Origin: G964291335 sp964291335 | GTDB lineage: Bacteria; Chloroflexota; Dehalococcoidia; Lucifugimonadales; UBA3495 | Direction: 5' to 3' | Assembly: GCA_964291335.2 (NCBI GenBank) | Contig: OZ219748.1 | Location: forward strand, 2,170,001-2,234,000 | DNA: 64,000 nucleotides | Translations under genes and position numbers: made by a program | The notes under the pieces: model-generated | Seen by the model: the letters and a program-made list of their open reading frames with translations, nothing else | What the model was told of the DNA's origin: nothing | Database searches by the model: none | Part shown: piece after piece, positions 1 through 7,550 of the stretch | Numbering within the stretch: position 1 is the stretch's first letter | How the letters are laid out: each line of letters starts with the position of its first letter

Positions 1-627
1 GTGGGACGGTTCCAGGGAGGCCAGCCGCAGCAGGGTCTCCTGCCATTGGGTCAGCGTCTGCCGGGGCAGGCCGTACATCAAATCCAGGTTTACGTTGTCA
101 AAACCGGCTTGACGCGCCGCCCGAAAGGCGGCCATTGCCTGGCCGGCGTCGTGGCGGCGGCCCAGCAGCGCCAGCAAGTCGTTATCCAGGCTTTGCACCC
201 CAATGCTGAGGCGGTTAACGCCCTGGGCCAGCAGGCTTTCCGCCCGGCAAACATTCAGGTCGCCGGGGTTGGCTTCAATGGTTACCTCTGCGCCGGCGCG
301 CAATGGAAAGGAGGCCGGCAGGGCAGCGATAATGTCTCCAATGGCGCCGGGGGGCAGGTAAGAAGGCGTGCCGCCGCCGAAAAAAACGGTGTTGGCCGCC
401 GGATGCCCCAGAACCTGCCCCCAGGCCGTCAACTCCGTGGTCAGGGCCTTCCGGAAAGGCGTCATAAGCCTTTCAATGCCCTGGTAGGTATTGAAGTCGC
501 AGTATGGACACTTGGTCTGGCAAAAGGGCACGTGAATATAGACGGACAAGCCTTCAGCAGCCCAGGCTGGGGTTAAGCCGTCGGGACGGTACGCCGGCAG
601 GGCAGCGCCGGCCGGGGAAGTTACCAT
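1..627 (-). CDS. hemW: HemW-like radical SAM protein, N-terminal 209 residues (gene runs off the left edge)
   Basis: Reading the minus strand from the ATG at 627 gives an open frame to base 1. After about 27 residues it reads SVYIHVPFCQTKCPYCDFN, the CxxxCxxC radical-SAM cluster motif (C36, C40, C43) in the HemW/HemN setting, followed by the FFGGGTPS glycine motif, the EANPGD strand and the RLSIGVQSLD motif. HemW proteins are cytoplasmic radical-SAM haem chaperones, often annotated as oxygen-independent coproporphyrinogen oxidase. The N-terminal Cys triad without the extra upstream Cys of HemN favours HemW. It starts 3 nt after the stop of the DUF1232 gene, so the two are probably co-transcribed. 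The C-terminus lies outside the window. Confidence 0.9.
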   Translation of the reverse strand, partial: MVTSPAGAALPAYRPDGLTPAWAAEGLSVYIHVPFCQTKCPYCDFNTYQGIERLMTPFRKALTTELTAWGQVLGHPAANTVFFGGGTPSYLPPGAIGDIIAALPASFPLRAGAEVTIEANPGDLNVCRAESLLAQGVNRLSIGVQSLDNDLLALLGRRHDAGQAMAAFRAARQAGFDNVNLDLMYGLPRQTLTQWQETLLRLASLEPSH

Positions 628-630
628 GGC

Positions 631-996
631 TTATTCATCATCAACGAAACGGGCCTGTCCATCCACCACCTGGGACGGGTCCTTTTCTTCAGGACGGTCT
701 GGCGGCTGCCGTCCCAGGTGTTCCGCCACCACTGCCGGCGGCGCCAGTTTGACCAGCAGCAATATCGCCAGGCCCAAGATGATAATGTCGTCGAGCCGGC
801 CGATGAGCGGCAGGGTGTCTTTGATGAGGTCCCAGGGCCAGATGAAGTAAACCAGGGCCAATGGCGTCAGGCTCCGCACAAACAGGTTAACGCGCCGGTC
901 GAAGGTCAGCCGCCAGACCAGCAGCAGGTAGCGAACCAGCTGCGGCAGAAGGCGGGGCAGCAACAGCATCAGCGCCGAAAATAACAACCGGGACAT
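631..996 (-). CDS. DUF1232 (YkvA-like) small membrane protein
   Basis: 121 residues. A hydrophobic N-terminus (LLFSALMLLLPRLL) is followed by a DUF1232-type core: a membrane segment around LALVYFIWPWDL, then the conserved IGRLDDIIILGLAILL. The C-terminal tail is charged (RPEEKDPSQ). The ATG at 996 is chosen because GGGGGAGGCGG sits about 9 nt upstream; a TTG one codon earlier is less likely. DUF1232 proteins are small integral membrane proteins of unknown function. The gene is followed after 3 nt by hemW, and a -10-like TATAAT lies about 35 nt upstream. Confidence 0.75.
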   Translation of the reverse strand: MSRLLFSALMLLLPRLLPQLVRYLLLVWRLTFDRRVNLFVRSLTPLALVYFIWPWDLIKDTLPLIGRLDDIIILGLAILLLVKLAPPAVVAEHLGRQPPDRPEEKDPSQVVDGQARFVDDE

Positions 997-1029
997 CAAA
1001 GCCGCCTCCCCCGCAAGCTGGACAGTTTA

Positions 1030-1058
1030 ATTATAAACAGAGGTGGAGATTGGGTCTA
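1030..1058 (-). promoter_or_regulatory. Possible sigma-70 promoter for the DUF1232-hemW pair
   Basis: On the minus strand a perfect TATAAT (1035-1030) lies 17 nt after TAGACC (1058-1053, four of six matches to TTGACA). The predicted start would give a leader of about 27 nt before the ATG at 996. Confidence 0.45.
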
Positions 1059-1077
1059 GTGGGCATGGGCCGGCTCC

Positions 1078-1091
1078 GGGGGGGGGGGGGG
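1078..1091. repeat. Poly-G tract of 14 bases
   Basis: An uninterrupted run of 14 G lies between the divergent DUF1232 and AAA+ genes, about 30 bp upstream of the TATACT that may serve the AAA+ gene. Runs this long are rare by chance and slip easily during replication. The tract length could also be a sequencing or assembly error. Confidence 0.9.
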
Positions 1092-1097
1092 CGCGGT

Positions 1098-1126
1098 CCG
1101 CTGGCTGCCGGCCGCTGTGCTATACT
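1098..1126 (+). promoter_or_regulatory. Weak candidate promoter for the AAA+ ATPase gene
   Basis: A TATACT -10-like hexamer at 1121-1126 lies 50 nt before the chosen ATG at 1177. The -35 position (about 1098) is poor, and the poly-G tract lies immediately upstream. Only the -10 supports the call. Confidence 0.25.
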
Positions 1127-1176
1127 GGTCTGGCGTTCAGCCCGCTATAGGCATCCAGTTGACCGGGGAGGGAGCT

Positions 1177-2592
1177 ATGACCGCAACAGCCCAGTCGGAC
1201 GCCGTCCGTCCGGCCACCATCGGCGAGCTGCGGGAAAGCGGCTATCGGGTCATTCCGGTTCGGGAAGAGCTGCGCAATAACCTGGTAGCCAGAATGCGCG
1301 CTGAAGAAACCGTCTTTCCCGGTATTATCGGCTTTGATGATACCGTTATCCCCCAACTGGAAAATGCTATCCTCGCCGGCCAGGACATCATTCTGCTGGG
1401 CGAGCGGGGGCAGGCCAAATCCCGCCTCATCCGCAGCCTGACCAACCTGCTGGACGCGGCAGTCCCCAAAATCGCCGGCTGCGAGATTAACTGCAACCCG
1501 TACAACCCCCTTTGCCAGGGCTGCCGGGAGCTGGTGGCCGACGCCGGCGATGCGGCCCGCCTGGAGTGGCTTGGGCGCGAGGAACGCTACTCGGAAAAGC
1601 TGGCTACGCCGGATATTTCCATCGCTGACCTGATTGGCGAGATCGACCCTATTAAAGTCGCCGAAGGGCGGTATCTGTCCGACCAGCTGGCTATTCATTA
1701 CGGGCTGGTGCCCCGCACTAACCGGGGCATTTTTTCCATCAACGAACTGCCCGACCTGGCGGAACGGATTCAGGTGGGCCTGTTCAACCTGATGGAAGAG
1801 CGGGATGTGCAGATTAAGGGTTACCGCATTCGGCTGCCGTTGGATGTTTACGTGGTGGCCACCGCCAACCCGGAAGACTACACCAACCGGGGCCGCATCG
1901 TTACCCCGCTGAAAGACCGCTACGGCGCTCAGATTCACACCCATTACCCCCGGCGTCTTGCGGAAGAAATTACCATAATGGACCAGGAGCGGGCTCGTTT
2001 CCCGGATGAAGATAACCTGGTCATTCCCCAATACATGAAGGAAATTCTGGCCGAGGTTACCGCACTGGCCCGCAGCAGCAGCGAAATTAACCAGCGCTCC
2101 GGGGTCAGCGTGCGGGCCTCCATCGCCAACTACGAAACCCTGCTGGGCAACGCAGTTCGCCGGGCGGTTCGCGCCGGCGACGGGGCAGCCTGCCCCAGAA
2201 TCAGCGACTTGCCCTACATCGTCGCCTCATTCGGCGGCAAAATTGAGCTGGAGACTTTTGATGAAGGCCGGGAAGGGCGGGTGATGGAGGACCTGATTCG
2301 GCGGGCGGTACTGCGTACTTTTGGCCGCTACTTTGACGCAGAGTCGCTGGAGGAGGTAGTAACCTCCTTTGACCTGGGCTGCCAGGCCGAAACCGGAAGC
2401 GAAAAGCCGGCTGACGAATACCCGAAGCTGGCCCAGGACGTTGCCGGTCTGGCGGCGGCGGCGTCAGTCCTTACTGCTGACCGGCGCCCTGAGGTTCTGG
2501 CTTCGGCCCTTGAATTCGTGCTGGAAGGCCTGCACCTGAGCCGCCGTCTGAACTGCGAGCGTACCGCCTCCGGGTACTACTATAGCCGGTAA
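1177..2592 (+). CDS. ChlI/MoxR-like AAA+ ATPase with a four-cysteine insert
   Basis: 471 residues from the ATG at 1177, preceded by GGGAGGGAGC. A longer frame opens upstream at 1117 but lacks a ribosome site. Visible motifs are Walker A GERGQAKSR (about 75-83), a Walker B-like strand ending INELPDL (about 187-193), sensor 1 VVATANPED and an arginine finger region TPLKDR. This is the magnesium-chelatase ChlI / MoxR-type AAA+ layout. Between Walker A and B there is a cysteine cluster (C102, C106, C113, C116; spacing CxxxC-x6-CxxC) that could bind a metal or Fe-S cluster. Close homologues are usually annotated as magnesium chelatase or sigma-54-interacting ATPase, but no chelatase partner or VWA protein is adjacent, so the substrate is unknown. 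Confidence 0.8.
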   Translation: MTATAQSDAVRPATIGELRESGYRVIPVREELRNNLVARMRAEETVFPGIIGFDDTVIPQLENAILAGQDIILLGERGQAKSRLIRSLTNLLDAAVPKIAGCEINCNPYNPLCQGCRELVADAGDAARLEWLGREERYSEKLATPDISIADLIGEIDPIKVAEGRYLSDQLAIHYGLVPRTNRGIFSINELPDLAERIQVGLFNLMEERDVQIKGYRIRLPLDVYVVATANPEDYTNRGRIVTPLKDRYGAQIHTHYPRRLAEEITIMDQERARFPDEDNLVIPQYMKEILAEVTALARSSSEINQRSGVSVRASIANYETLLGNAVRRAVRAGDGAACPRISDLPYIVASFGGKIELETFDEGREGRVMEDLIRRAVLRTFGRYFDAESLEEVVTSFDLGCQAETGSEKPADEYPKLAQDVAGLAAAASVLTADRRPEVLASALEFVLEGLHLSRRLNCERTASGYYYSR

Positions 2593-2708
2593 GGGCCAAC
2601 GGCGCCGGCGGAACCCGGCGCGCCGCCGCAGAACCCCCTTGCCGCCCCGGCGAACCAGCGGTCAGCCGGGCGCCGAACCCGGCGACCTTGCCCCCATGTC
2701 CATTGGCG

Positions 2709-2843
2709 TCAGCCGCCGGCCGCCAACCGTCGCAGGGCGGCCGTCCGCACCGCTGCGCCGTCCAGCATGACCGCCAACTCCCCGTTTTCGTCGGGCTGAA
2801 AGGCCGACTCCTGATGAAAATCGGTTACCAGGGCAGCCACCAT
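2709..2843 (-). CDS. Small hypothetical protein (44 residues)
   Basis: An ATG at 2843 starts a 44-codon frame beginning MVAALVTDFHQESAFQ and ending RRLAAGG. It begins 6 nt after the stop of the 111-codon gene on the same strand, so translational coupling is plausible. There is no recognisable domain and no clear ribosome site. It may be the degraded tail of the preceding gene rather than a separate gene. Confidence 0.35.
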   Translation of the reverse strand: MVAALVTDFHQESAFQPDENGELAVMLDGAAVRTAALRRLAAGG

Positions 2844-2849
2844 TGTTCG

Positions 2850-3185
2850 CTAACGCTTTCCATCCAGGGAAGCAAGCCGGCCGGTGTCCGGCGCCGCCAG
2901 AGCGGACAGCTGGGATTCCACCTCGGCGGTCAAAAGCTCCACCTCAACGGCGTGCCGTTGTATTTGCCCAACGCTCTGCAAATGGCGGCCCAGATAGCAG
3001 CCGCCAAATTGCAGCACCTCGCACCGGCGGGCTTCCGGTTCCGTTTCGTACTTGTACCTTGGTTCCAGCTTATAGTCGGCCAGGTAATCGCGAACCGCCT
3101 GGTCTTCAGTATCGGGGCGTTCCAGGTCAAAAACCAGCTTGACGGTGTACATAAAGAACCCGGCCGGTTCAACATTGATAAACAT
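2850..3185 (-). CDS. Hypothetical protein (111 residues)
   Basis: The protein is mixed and soluble with normal composition: a beta strand MYTVKLVFDLERPDTEDQ, a charged helix with ETEPEARRCEV, then a C-terminal helix. I do not recognise the family. The start could instead be the internal ATG at MYTVKLVF (residue 12), which looks like the beginning of a folded domain. Neither start has a strong ribosome site. It is probably expressed together with the 44-codon frame 6 nt downstream. Confidence 0.5.
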   Translation of the reverse strand: MFINVEPAGFFMYTVKLVFDLERPDTEDQAVRDYLADYKLEPRYKYETEPEARRCEVLQFGGCYLGRHLQSVGQIQRHAVEVELLTAEVESQLSALAAPDTGRLASLDGKR

Positions 3186-3439
3186 GGAGCGGGCCTCCCG
3201 AAGCGAAAGAGTATGGCCTGACGCCGACTACGCCGGCCATGCCCGCCGGCCTCGCCTGACCGGCTCCAGCCGGGCAATGCTGACCCGGCCCGGCCCTTTG
3301 CCGGCTGCCTGCCCAGCCATCGTTTCCTGGTCAAGAGTTCCGTATGTTCTGCCATCCGTATGTTCTGCCAATGGAAGGAAGGGCTGCCGGGTAAACCCTG
3401 CGACCGGCTGGTGGATGGAGGCGTTAGCCGGCGAAGCGG

Positions 3440-4489
3440 CTACCGTACTACTGCCTGCATTATCAAGTCCACCTTATCCGGCCCGGGCGCAAGAGAGCCG
3501 TCGTCAATGCCGTGCATCGCCCCAACAATGGCGTCGTGATAAGGAGTAGGAACCCCGGTTTCCCGGCCTTTGCGGCAAATCAGGCCATTCATAAAGTCTA
3601 TTTCCGAGTGGCGTCCCTTGTGTACGTCCTGGGCCATGGAAGCCAGCCAGTTAACCCGACCGCCCCGGCCGGTCATTATGCCGTCCAGTTCCTCAAACAC
3701 ATCCCCCTGGTCGGCATCGGCCCAGGTTCGGGCTGCTATGCCGTTAATATCCACCACCGCCAGCCCTTGCGCCAGCCCTACCTGGGCGCCCTCCTTGGCC
3801 AGGTGAATGCGTATCCGCCGACAGCGGGCATCCTGGGCCATGTCCTGGGAGCCGAGGGTGGACATGGCGGATATTGCGTTGCCCATGCCGTTCTGGCAGA
3901 GTTTGGCCCACCGCTCGCCCCACAGGTTGTCGGTGGCATAGGCGGCGTCAATCCGGTCGAGTTTGCTGGCGATGCTCTCGCTGCGCGGGGTTATTTGGCC
4001 GTTCTGTTCACCCACCCGGAAAACCACGTGGCCGTGGTTGCGCCCCGGCTCGCCGCCCCGCATTACATGCCCCGGTTCCCACAGGGCCACCTCAATATGC
4101 GAGGCAATACAGCCCATTTCCCGGTCGGTTCCGACTATTTCGCCGATAATCGGGTCATTCCAGCAATTCTGCAAAGAAATAAAGCAGCCTTCGGGCTTAA
4201 CGTAGCGTTTGATGAAGTGGGCAGCCCACTCGGTATCATAGGACTTCACGGCAATGAAGGCAAAATCGAAGGGTTCGGCGATGCCCTGGGCGTCGGTCAG
4301 GTGCAGCGCCTTAACCGGCACAGTGAAATCTCCCTGGCTGCCGCTGGCCCGCAGCCCCCGGGAGCGCATGGTTTCCACGTGCTCCGGCCATATATCGATG
4401 AAAGTTACATCTTCGCCGGCCTGGGTCAGGTATGCCCCGACGTAACTGCCCAGAGCGCCAGCCCCCATAATTGCAATCTTCTCCGCCAT
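3440..4489 (-). CDS. Ketopantoate reductase family (ApbA/PanE-like) oxidoreductase
   Basis: 349 residues. The N-terminus MAEKIAIMGAGALGSYVGAY is a Rossmann NADP site (GxGxxG), followed by FIDIWPEH and FAFIAVKSYDT, the strands typical of 2-dehydropantoate 2-reductases. The C-terminal helical domain carries GRGGRVNWLASMAQDV and the S-E-I-D-F-MNGLI block usual for the family. PanE makes pantoate for coenzyme A, but this family has many members acting on other 2-keto acids. The protein is longer than PanE (about 300), so the exact substrate is uncertain. A clear AGGAGAG lies 8 nt upstream of the ATG. It is not in an operon with other CoA genes. Confidence 0.8.
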   Translation of the reverse strand: MAEKIAIMGAGALGSYVGAYLTQAGEDVTFIDIWPEHVETMRSRGLRASGSQGDFTVPVKALHLTDAQGIAEPFDFAFIAVKSYDTEWAAHFIKRYVKPEGCFISLQNCWNDPIIGEIVGTDREMGCIASHIEVALWEPGHVMRGGEPGRNHGHVVFRVGEQNGQITPRSESIASKLDRIDAAYATDNLWGERWAKLCQNGMGNAISAMSTLGSQDMAQDARCRRIRIHLAKEGAQVGLAQGLAVVDINGIAARTWADADQGDVFEELDGIMTGRGGRVNWLASMAQDVHKGRHSEIDFMNGLICRKGRETGVPTPYHDAIVGAMHGIDDGSLAPGPDKVDLIMQAVVR

Positions 4490-5027
4490 ACTTCAACTCT
4501 CCTGAACTTCAACCTGCCGCCGGTTCCTCCCGGCGGCTATAGCATACCATACCGGCAAAGCCCGCCGGCCGGCGCCCCTTGACCGGCAGCGGCCAGCCCC
4601 GGCCGCCAGCCCCGCCTGCACCGGCGCAGGCCGCTTATACCCTGCGGCCAACAACCCGCACCCACAGCAACCGGGAACTGCAAGCCTGCGCCCGTCGGGG
4701 CGGTCTCATGGCCATTACCACAGTTCCCCATTCCCTCAGCGATGCTCCCGGTCAGAATATTGGTTGTGCGCTGAACCAATTACGATTACATGGCGCAACT
4801 GGTGGGTGAAGCTCACGTCGCGATTGGCGCTGATACCAAGATGGGAGACCACGTTGACTTTCACCGCAAAGCGTTGGGCCGTACCGATGACCGGCTGCCG
4901 GATCCCTTACCTGGACGGCCTGGAATATCCGGCAGCCGGGGCCATTCCGACGCGGTCATCCGCAAAACCCCGGGCGGCAACGCCCTGGCCGGTTTTCGCC
5001 GGGTAATGGCCTGGCCCGGAGCGGGAA
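4490..5027. other. Non-coding gap, nothing recognised
   Basis: The 538 bp between the ketopantoate-reductase-like gene and the end of serA hold no frame with family resemblance. A forward frame from about 4790 (MAQLVGEAHVAIGADTKMG) reads like protein for about 35 codons and then becomes low-complexity. It may be a decayed remnant but cannot be named. The left end contains the ribosome site and presumably the promoter of the 3440-4489 gene. Confidence 0.5.
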
Positions 5028-6605
5028 TTACAGCTTGACCAGCCGCGCGTTGTGGATTTGAGGCAGGCCCCTGATTTCCTCCAGCACATGGGCCGGCATC
5101 GGGTCATCCAGGCCCAGAACCATCATGGCTTGTCCCCGGGCGCTCAGCCGGCCCACCTCCATAAAGCTGATGTTAATGTTGTGGCGGCCGGCCACCGCAC
5201 CCACTGCGCCGATGGAGCCGGGCTGGTCCGGGTTATCCACGAAAAGCATATACGGTACTGAAGGAGCCAGATCCAGCCAGTAGTCGTTAACTTTAACAAT
5301 GTGGGGTTCGTTGCGCAGGGAAGTGCCGGCCAGGGTTACCTCCCCGCTGGTGGTGGTGAGGGTTACCGTGAGCAGGCTGGCGTACTCCGGCGCCTCGGAA
5401 TGCTTCTGCTCGGTAACCCGCAGTCCCCGCCGCTGTGCCAGCACCGGAGCGTTAATCAGGTTTACCGGCTCGGAAGTTACCGGCAATAGCAGCCCGGCCA
5501 AAACCGCCGATTTAAGCACCAGGGTATCGTGCCGGGCAATCTCTCCGGCGCAGGAAATAGTAACCCCGTGAAACTGACCTGACGCCAGGCAAGTCAACAA
5601 TTTACCCACCAGGGTAGCCACCGGCACGTAAGGGGCCAGCAAGTCCTGCGCTTCCGGCGCCATAAACGGGGCGTTAACCGTGTTGCGGGCCGTCTTTCCT
5701 TCCAGCACTGCCAGCGCCTGCTCGGCGGCTTCCACGGCTACCTCCCGCTGCGCCTCCCGGGTCGAGGCCCCCAAATGGGGTGTGGCCATTACCTTGGGGT
5801 GAGTAACCAGCGCCTGGTTTCGGGGCGGCTCCTGCGCGAAAACGTCCAGAGCCGCGCCGGCCAGCCGGTTCGCCTCCAGCGCCTCCAGCAGGGCGGCCTC
5901 ATCCACCAGCTCGCCCCGCGCCACGTTAATCAGCCAGGCGTCGGGCTGCATCAAAGCCAATTCCCGGGCGCCCATCAGGTTGGCCGTAGCCGGGGTCAAC
6001 GGGGTATGCAGGGTAACAAAATCCGACCGGGCCAACAGCTGGTCAAGCGGCAGCAGCTCCACCCCCAGGCGGCGCGCATAGTCCGGCCCGACAAAGGGGT
6101 CGTAGCCCAGCAGGCGCATCCCGAAGCTGGCGGCCCGACGAGCCACCTCTGAGCCTACCCGCCCCATGCCGACAATGCCCAGCCGCTTGTTGCGGACTTC
6201 GACGCCCATAAAGGCGCTGCGCCGCCATTCCCCCTGCTTCAGGGACTGATAAGCCTGGGGAATGTTGCGGGCCAGGGCCAGCATCAGGGCCAGGGAATGT
6301 TCGGCGGCGGCCACGGTATTGCCGATGGGCGCATTAACCACTGCGATACCGGCGCCGGTGGCGGCGGTCAAGTCGATGTTGTCCACGCCAATGCCGGCCC
6401 GGGCGATTACCCGAAGCCGGCGGCCGGCGGCGATTACCCGGGAAGTAACCCTGGTTTCGCTGCGAACCACCAGGCCGTCATAATCGCCGATAACCTGCTC
6501 CAGTTCTTCGGGTTTCATACCGGTAATAACGTCAACTGCCAGCCGGGCGCTTAACCGGTCAACCCCATCGCCGGCGATGGGGTCGGCAATCAGAACTCTG
6601 TCCAT
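5028..6605 (-). CDS. serA: D-3-phosphoglycerate dehydrogenase
   Basis: 525 residues from the ATG at 6605 (MDRVLIADPIAGDGVDRL), the usual SerA length; the frame extends 15 codons further upstream. It catalyses the NAD-dependent oxidation of 3-phosphoglycerate, the first step of serine synthesis. The substrate-binding domain is followed by the NAD fold with GIVGMGRVGSEVARRA, the catalytic Arg in NVARGELVDE, a Glu in FAQEPP and the His in TPHLGASTREAQ. Next come the intervening allosteric-substrate-binding domain and a C-terminal ACT domain (FVDNPDQPGSIGAVG to the end), the type III long form that serine can regulate. Upstream, CAGGAA lies 6 nt before the chosen start. It stands alone on its strand. 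Confidence 0.95.
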   Translation of the reverse strand: MDRVLIADPIAGDGVDRLSARLAVDVITGMKPEELEQVIGDYDGLVVRSETRVTSRVIAAGRRLRVIARAGIGVDNIDLTAATGAGIAVVNAPIGNTVAAAEHSLALMLALARNIPQAYQSLKQGEWRRSAFMGVEVRNKRLGIVGMGRVGSEVARRAASFGMRLLGYDPFVGPDYARRLGVELLPLDQLLARSDFVTLHTPLTPATANLMGARELALMQPDAWLINVARGELVDEAALLEALEANRLAGAALDVFAQEPPRNQALVTHPKVMATPHLGASTREAQREVAVEAAEQALAVLEGKTARNTVNAPFMAPEAQDLLAPYVPVATLVGKLLTCLASGQFHGVTISCAGEIARHDTLVLKSAVLAGLLLPVTSEPVNLINAPVLAQRRGLRVTEQKHSEAPEYASLLTVTLTTTSGEVTLAGTSLRNEPHIVKVNDYWLDLAPSVPYMLFVDNPDQPGSIGAVGAVAGRHNINISFMEVGRLSARGQAMMVLGLDDPMPAHVLEEIRGLPQIHNARLVKL

Positions 6606-6812
6606 AAACCGTTCCTGTAATTGAATGAGGGTGTTCATATGATACACCATTGCCGCCGGCCCGGTTGTTAAAAGCCGGTAAAGGAGCCGGCCCTGGTCGC
6701 TGGCGCCCGGTTATGGCCGCAGCGCAGCCGGCTTTATCCGGCAAAAGGGGGCCGGGGCGCGCCCGGCAGGGGTGCAGCAGGCATAGCTGAGGCTGTTTGA
6801 CGCCGGGAGGAC

Positions 6813-7550
6813 TTACTCCACCGGCGCGGCCGGGCTGCCAATACGGCGCTCGGTGCCTTGAAACAGGCGCTGAATGTTGTCCCGGTGCTGCCAGATTATC
6901 ACCGCCCCGCCCAGCAGACCATAAACCAGGTACAGGTAAGAACTGAAGCCCCAGGGGTTAAACCGGAACAAAACCAGCGCCAGCAGCGCCCCGCAAGCGG
7001 TGATTACCCCCAGGATGGAACCCAGGGACAGGTAACGGCTAATCAGACAGGTGGGAATAAAAACCAGCACGCCGGCAACGGCGGACACCGGCGACATTAC
7101 GGCTAACCCGCCCAAACCCGGGGCAATGCCCCGTCCACCCCGGAAGCCCAGAAATACCGGCCAGTTGTGTCCGGCCAAAGCCAGCAGGCCGGCCAGCGCT
7201 TCAGCGGTGGCGTCGCCGATGAGGTAGCGCGCCAGCAGCACGGCGCCGATGCCTTTGGTCAGGTCCAGCAGCAGCACCAGCCCGGCCAGACGATAGCCGG
7301 CAGTGCGCAAGGCATTGGACACCCCAATACGTCCGCTGCCGTAGTCCCGAATATCTATGCCCCGGTGCAGGCAGATGACAACGTAACCCCAGGGCAGGGC
7401 GCCAATCAGGTAGGCCAGCGGCAGCGCCGCAGCGTAACGCCAGACCAGGGCCGCTTCAGACATGGTCAGCAGAATTATGGCCGCCAGCGTCGCCAGCAGC
7501 GGCACGGCCGCCAGCGTCGCCAGGGTTGCAGCGGTTAAACGGCCGTTCAT
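6813..7550 (-). CDS. plsY: Glycerol-3-phosphate acyltransferase PlsY
   Basis: 245 residues with about seven hydrophobic segments. PlsY transfers an acyl group from acyl phosphate to glycerol-3-phosphate in the membrane, the first step of phospholipid synthesis. Family motifs are visible: the glycine/serine loop YGSGRIGVSNALR, the GHNWPVFLGFRGGRGIAP phosphate loop and the C-terminal HRDNIQRLFQGTERRIG. An extra N-terminal hydrophobic segment of about 40 residues makes it longer than the usual 200. Its ATG overlaps the der stop (ATGA), so the two genes are translationally coupled with der first. Confidence 0.92.
   Translation of the reverse strand: MNGRLTAATLATLAAVPLLATLAAIILLTMSEAALVWRYAAALPLAYLIGALPWGYVVICLHRGIDIRDYGSGRIGVSNALRTAGYRLAGLVLLLDLTKGIGAVLLARYLIGDATAEALAGLLALAGHNWPVFLGFRGGRGIAPGLGGLAVMSPVSAVAGVLVFIPTCLISRYLSLGSILGVITACGALLALVLFRFNPWGFSSYLYLVYGLLGGAVIIWQHRDNIQRLFQGTERRIGSPAAPVE

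Noticed and set aside
4790..5038. A frame starting MAQLVGEAHVAIGADTKMGD
   Set aside because: Only the first 35 codons read like protein; no family match by eye and no ribosome site; left as a possible relic.
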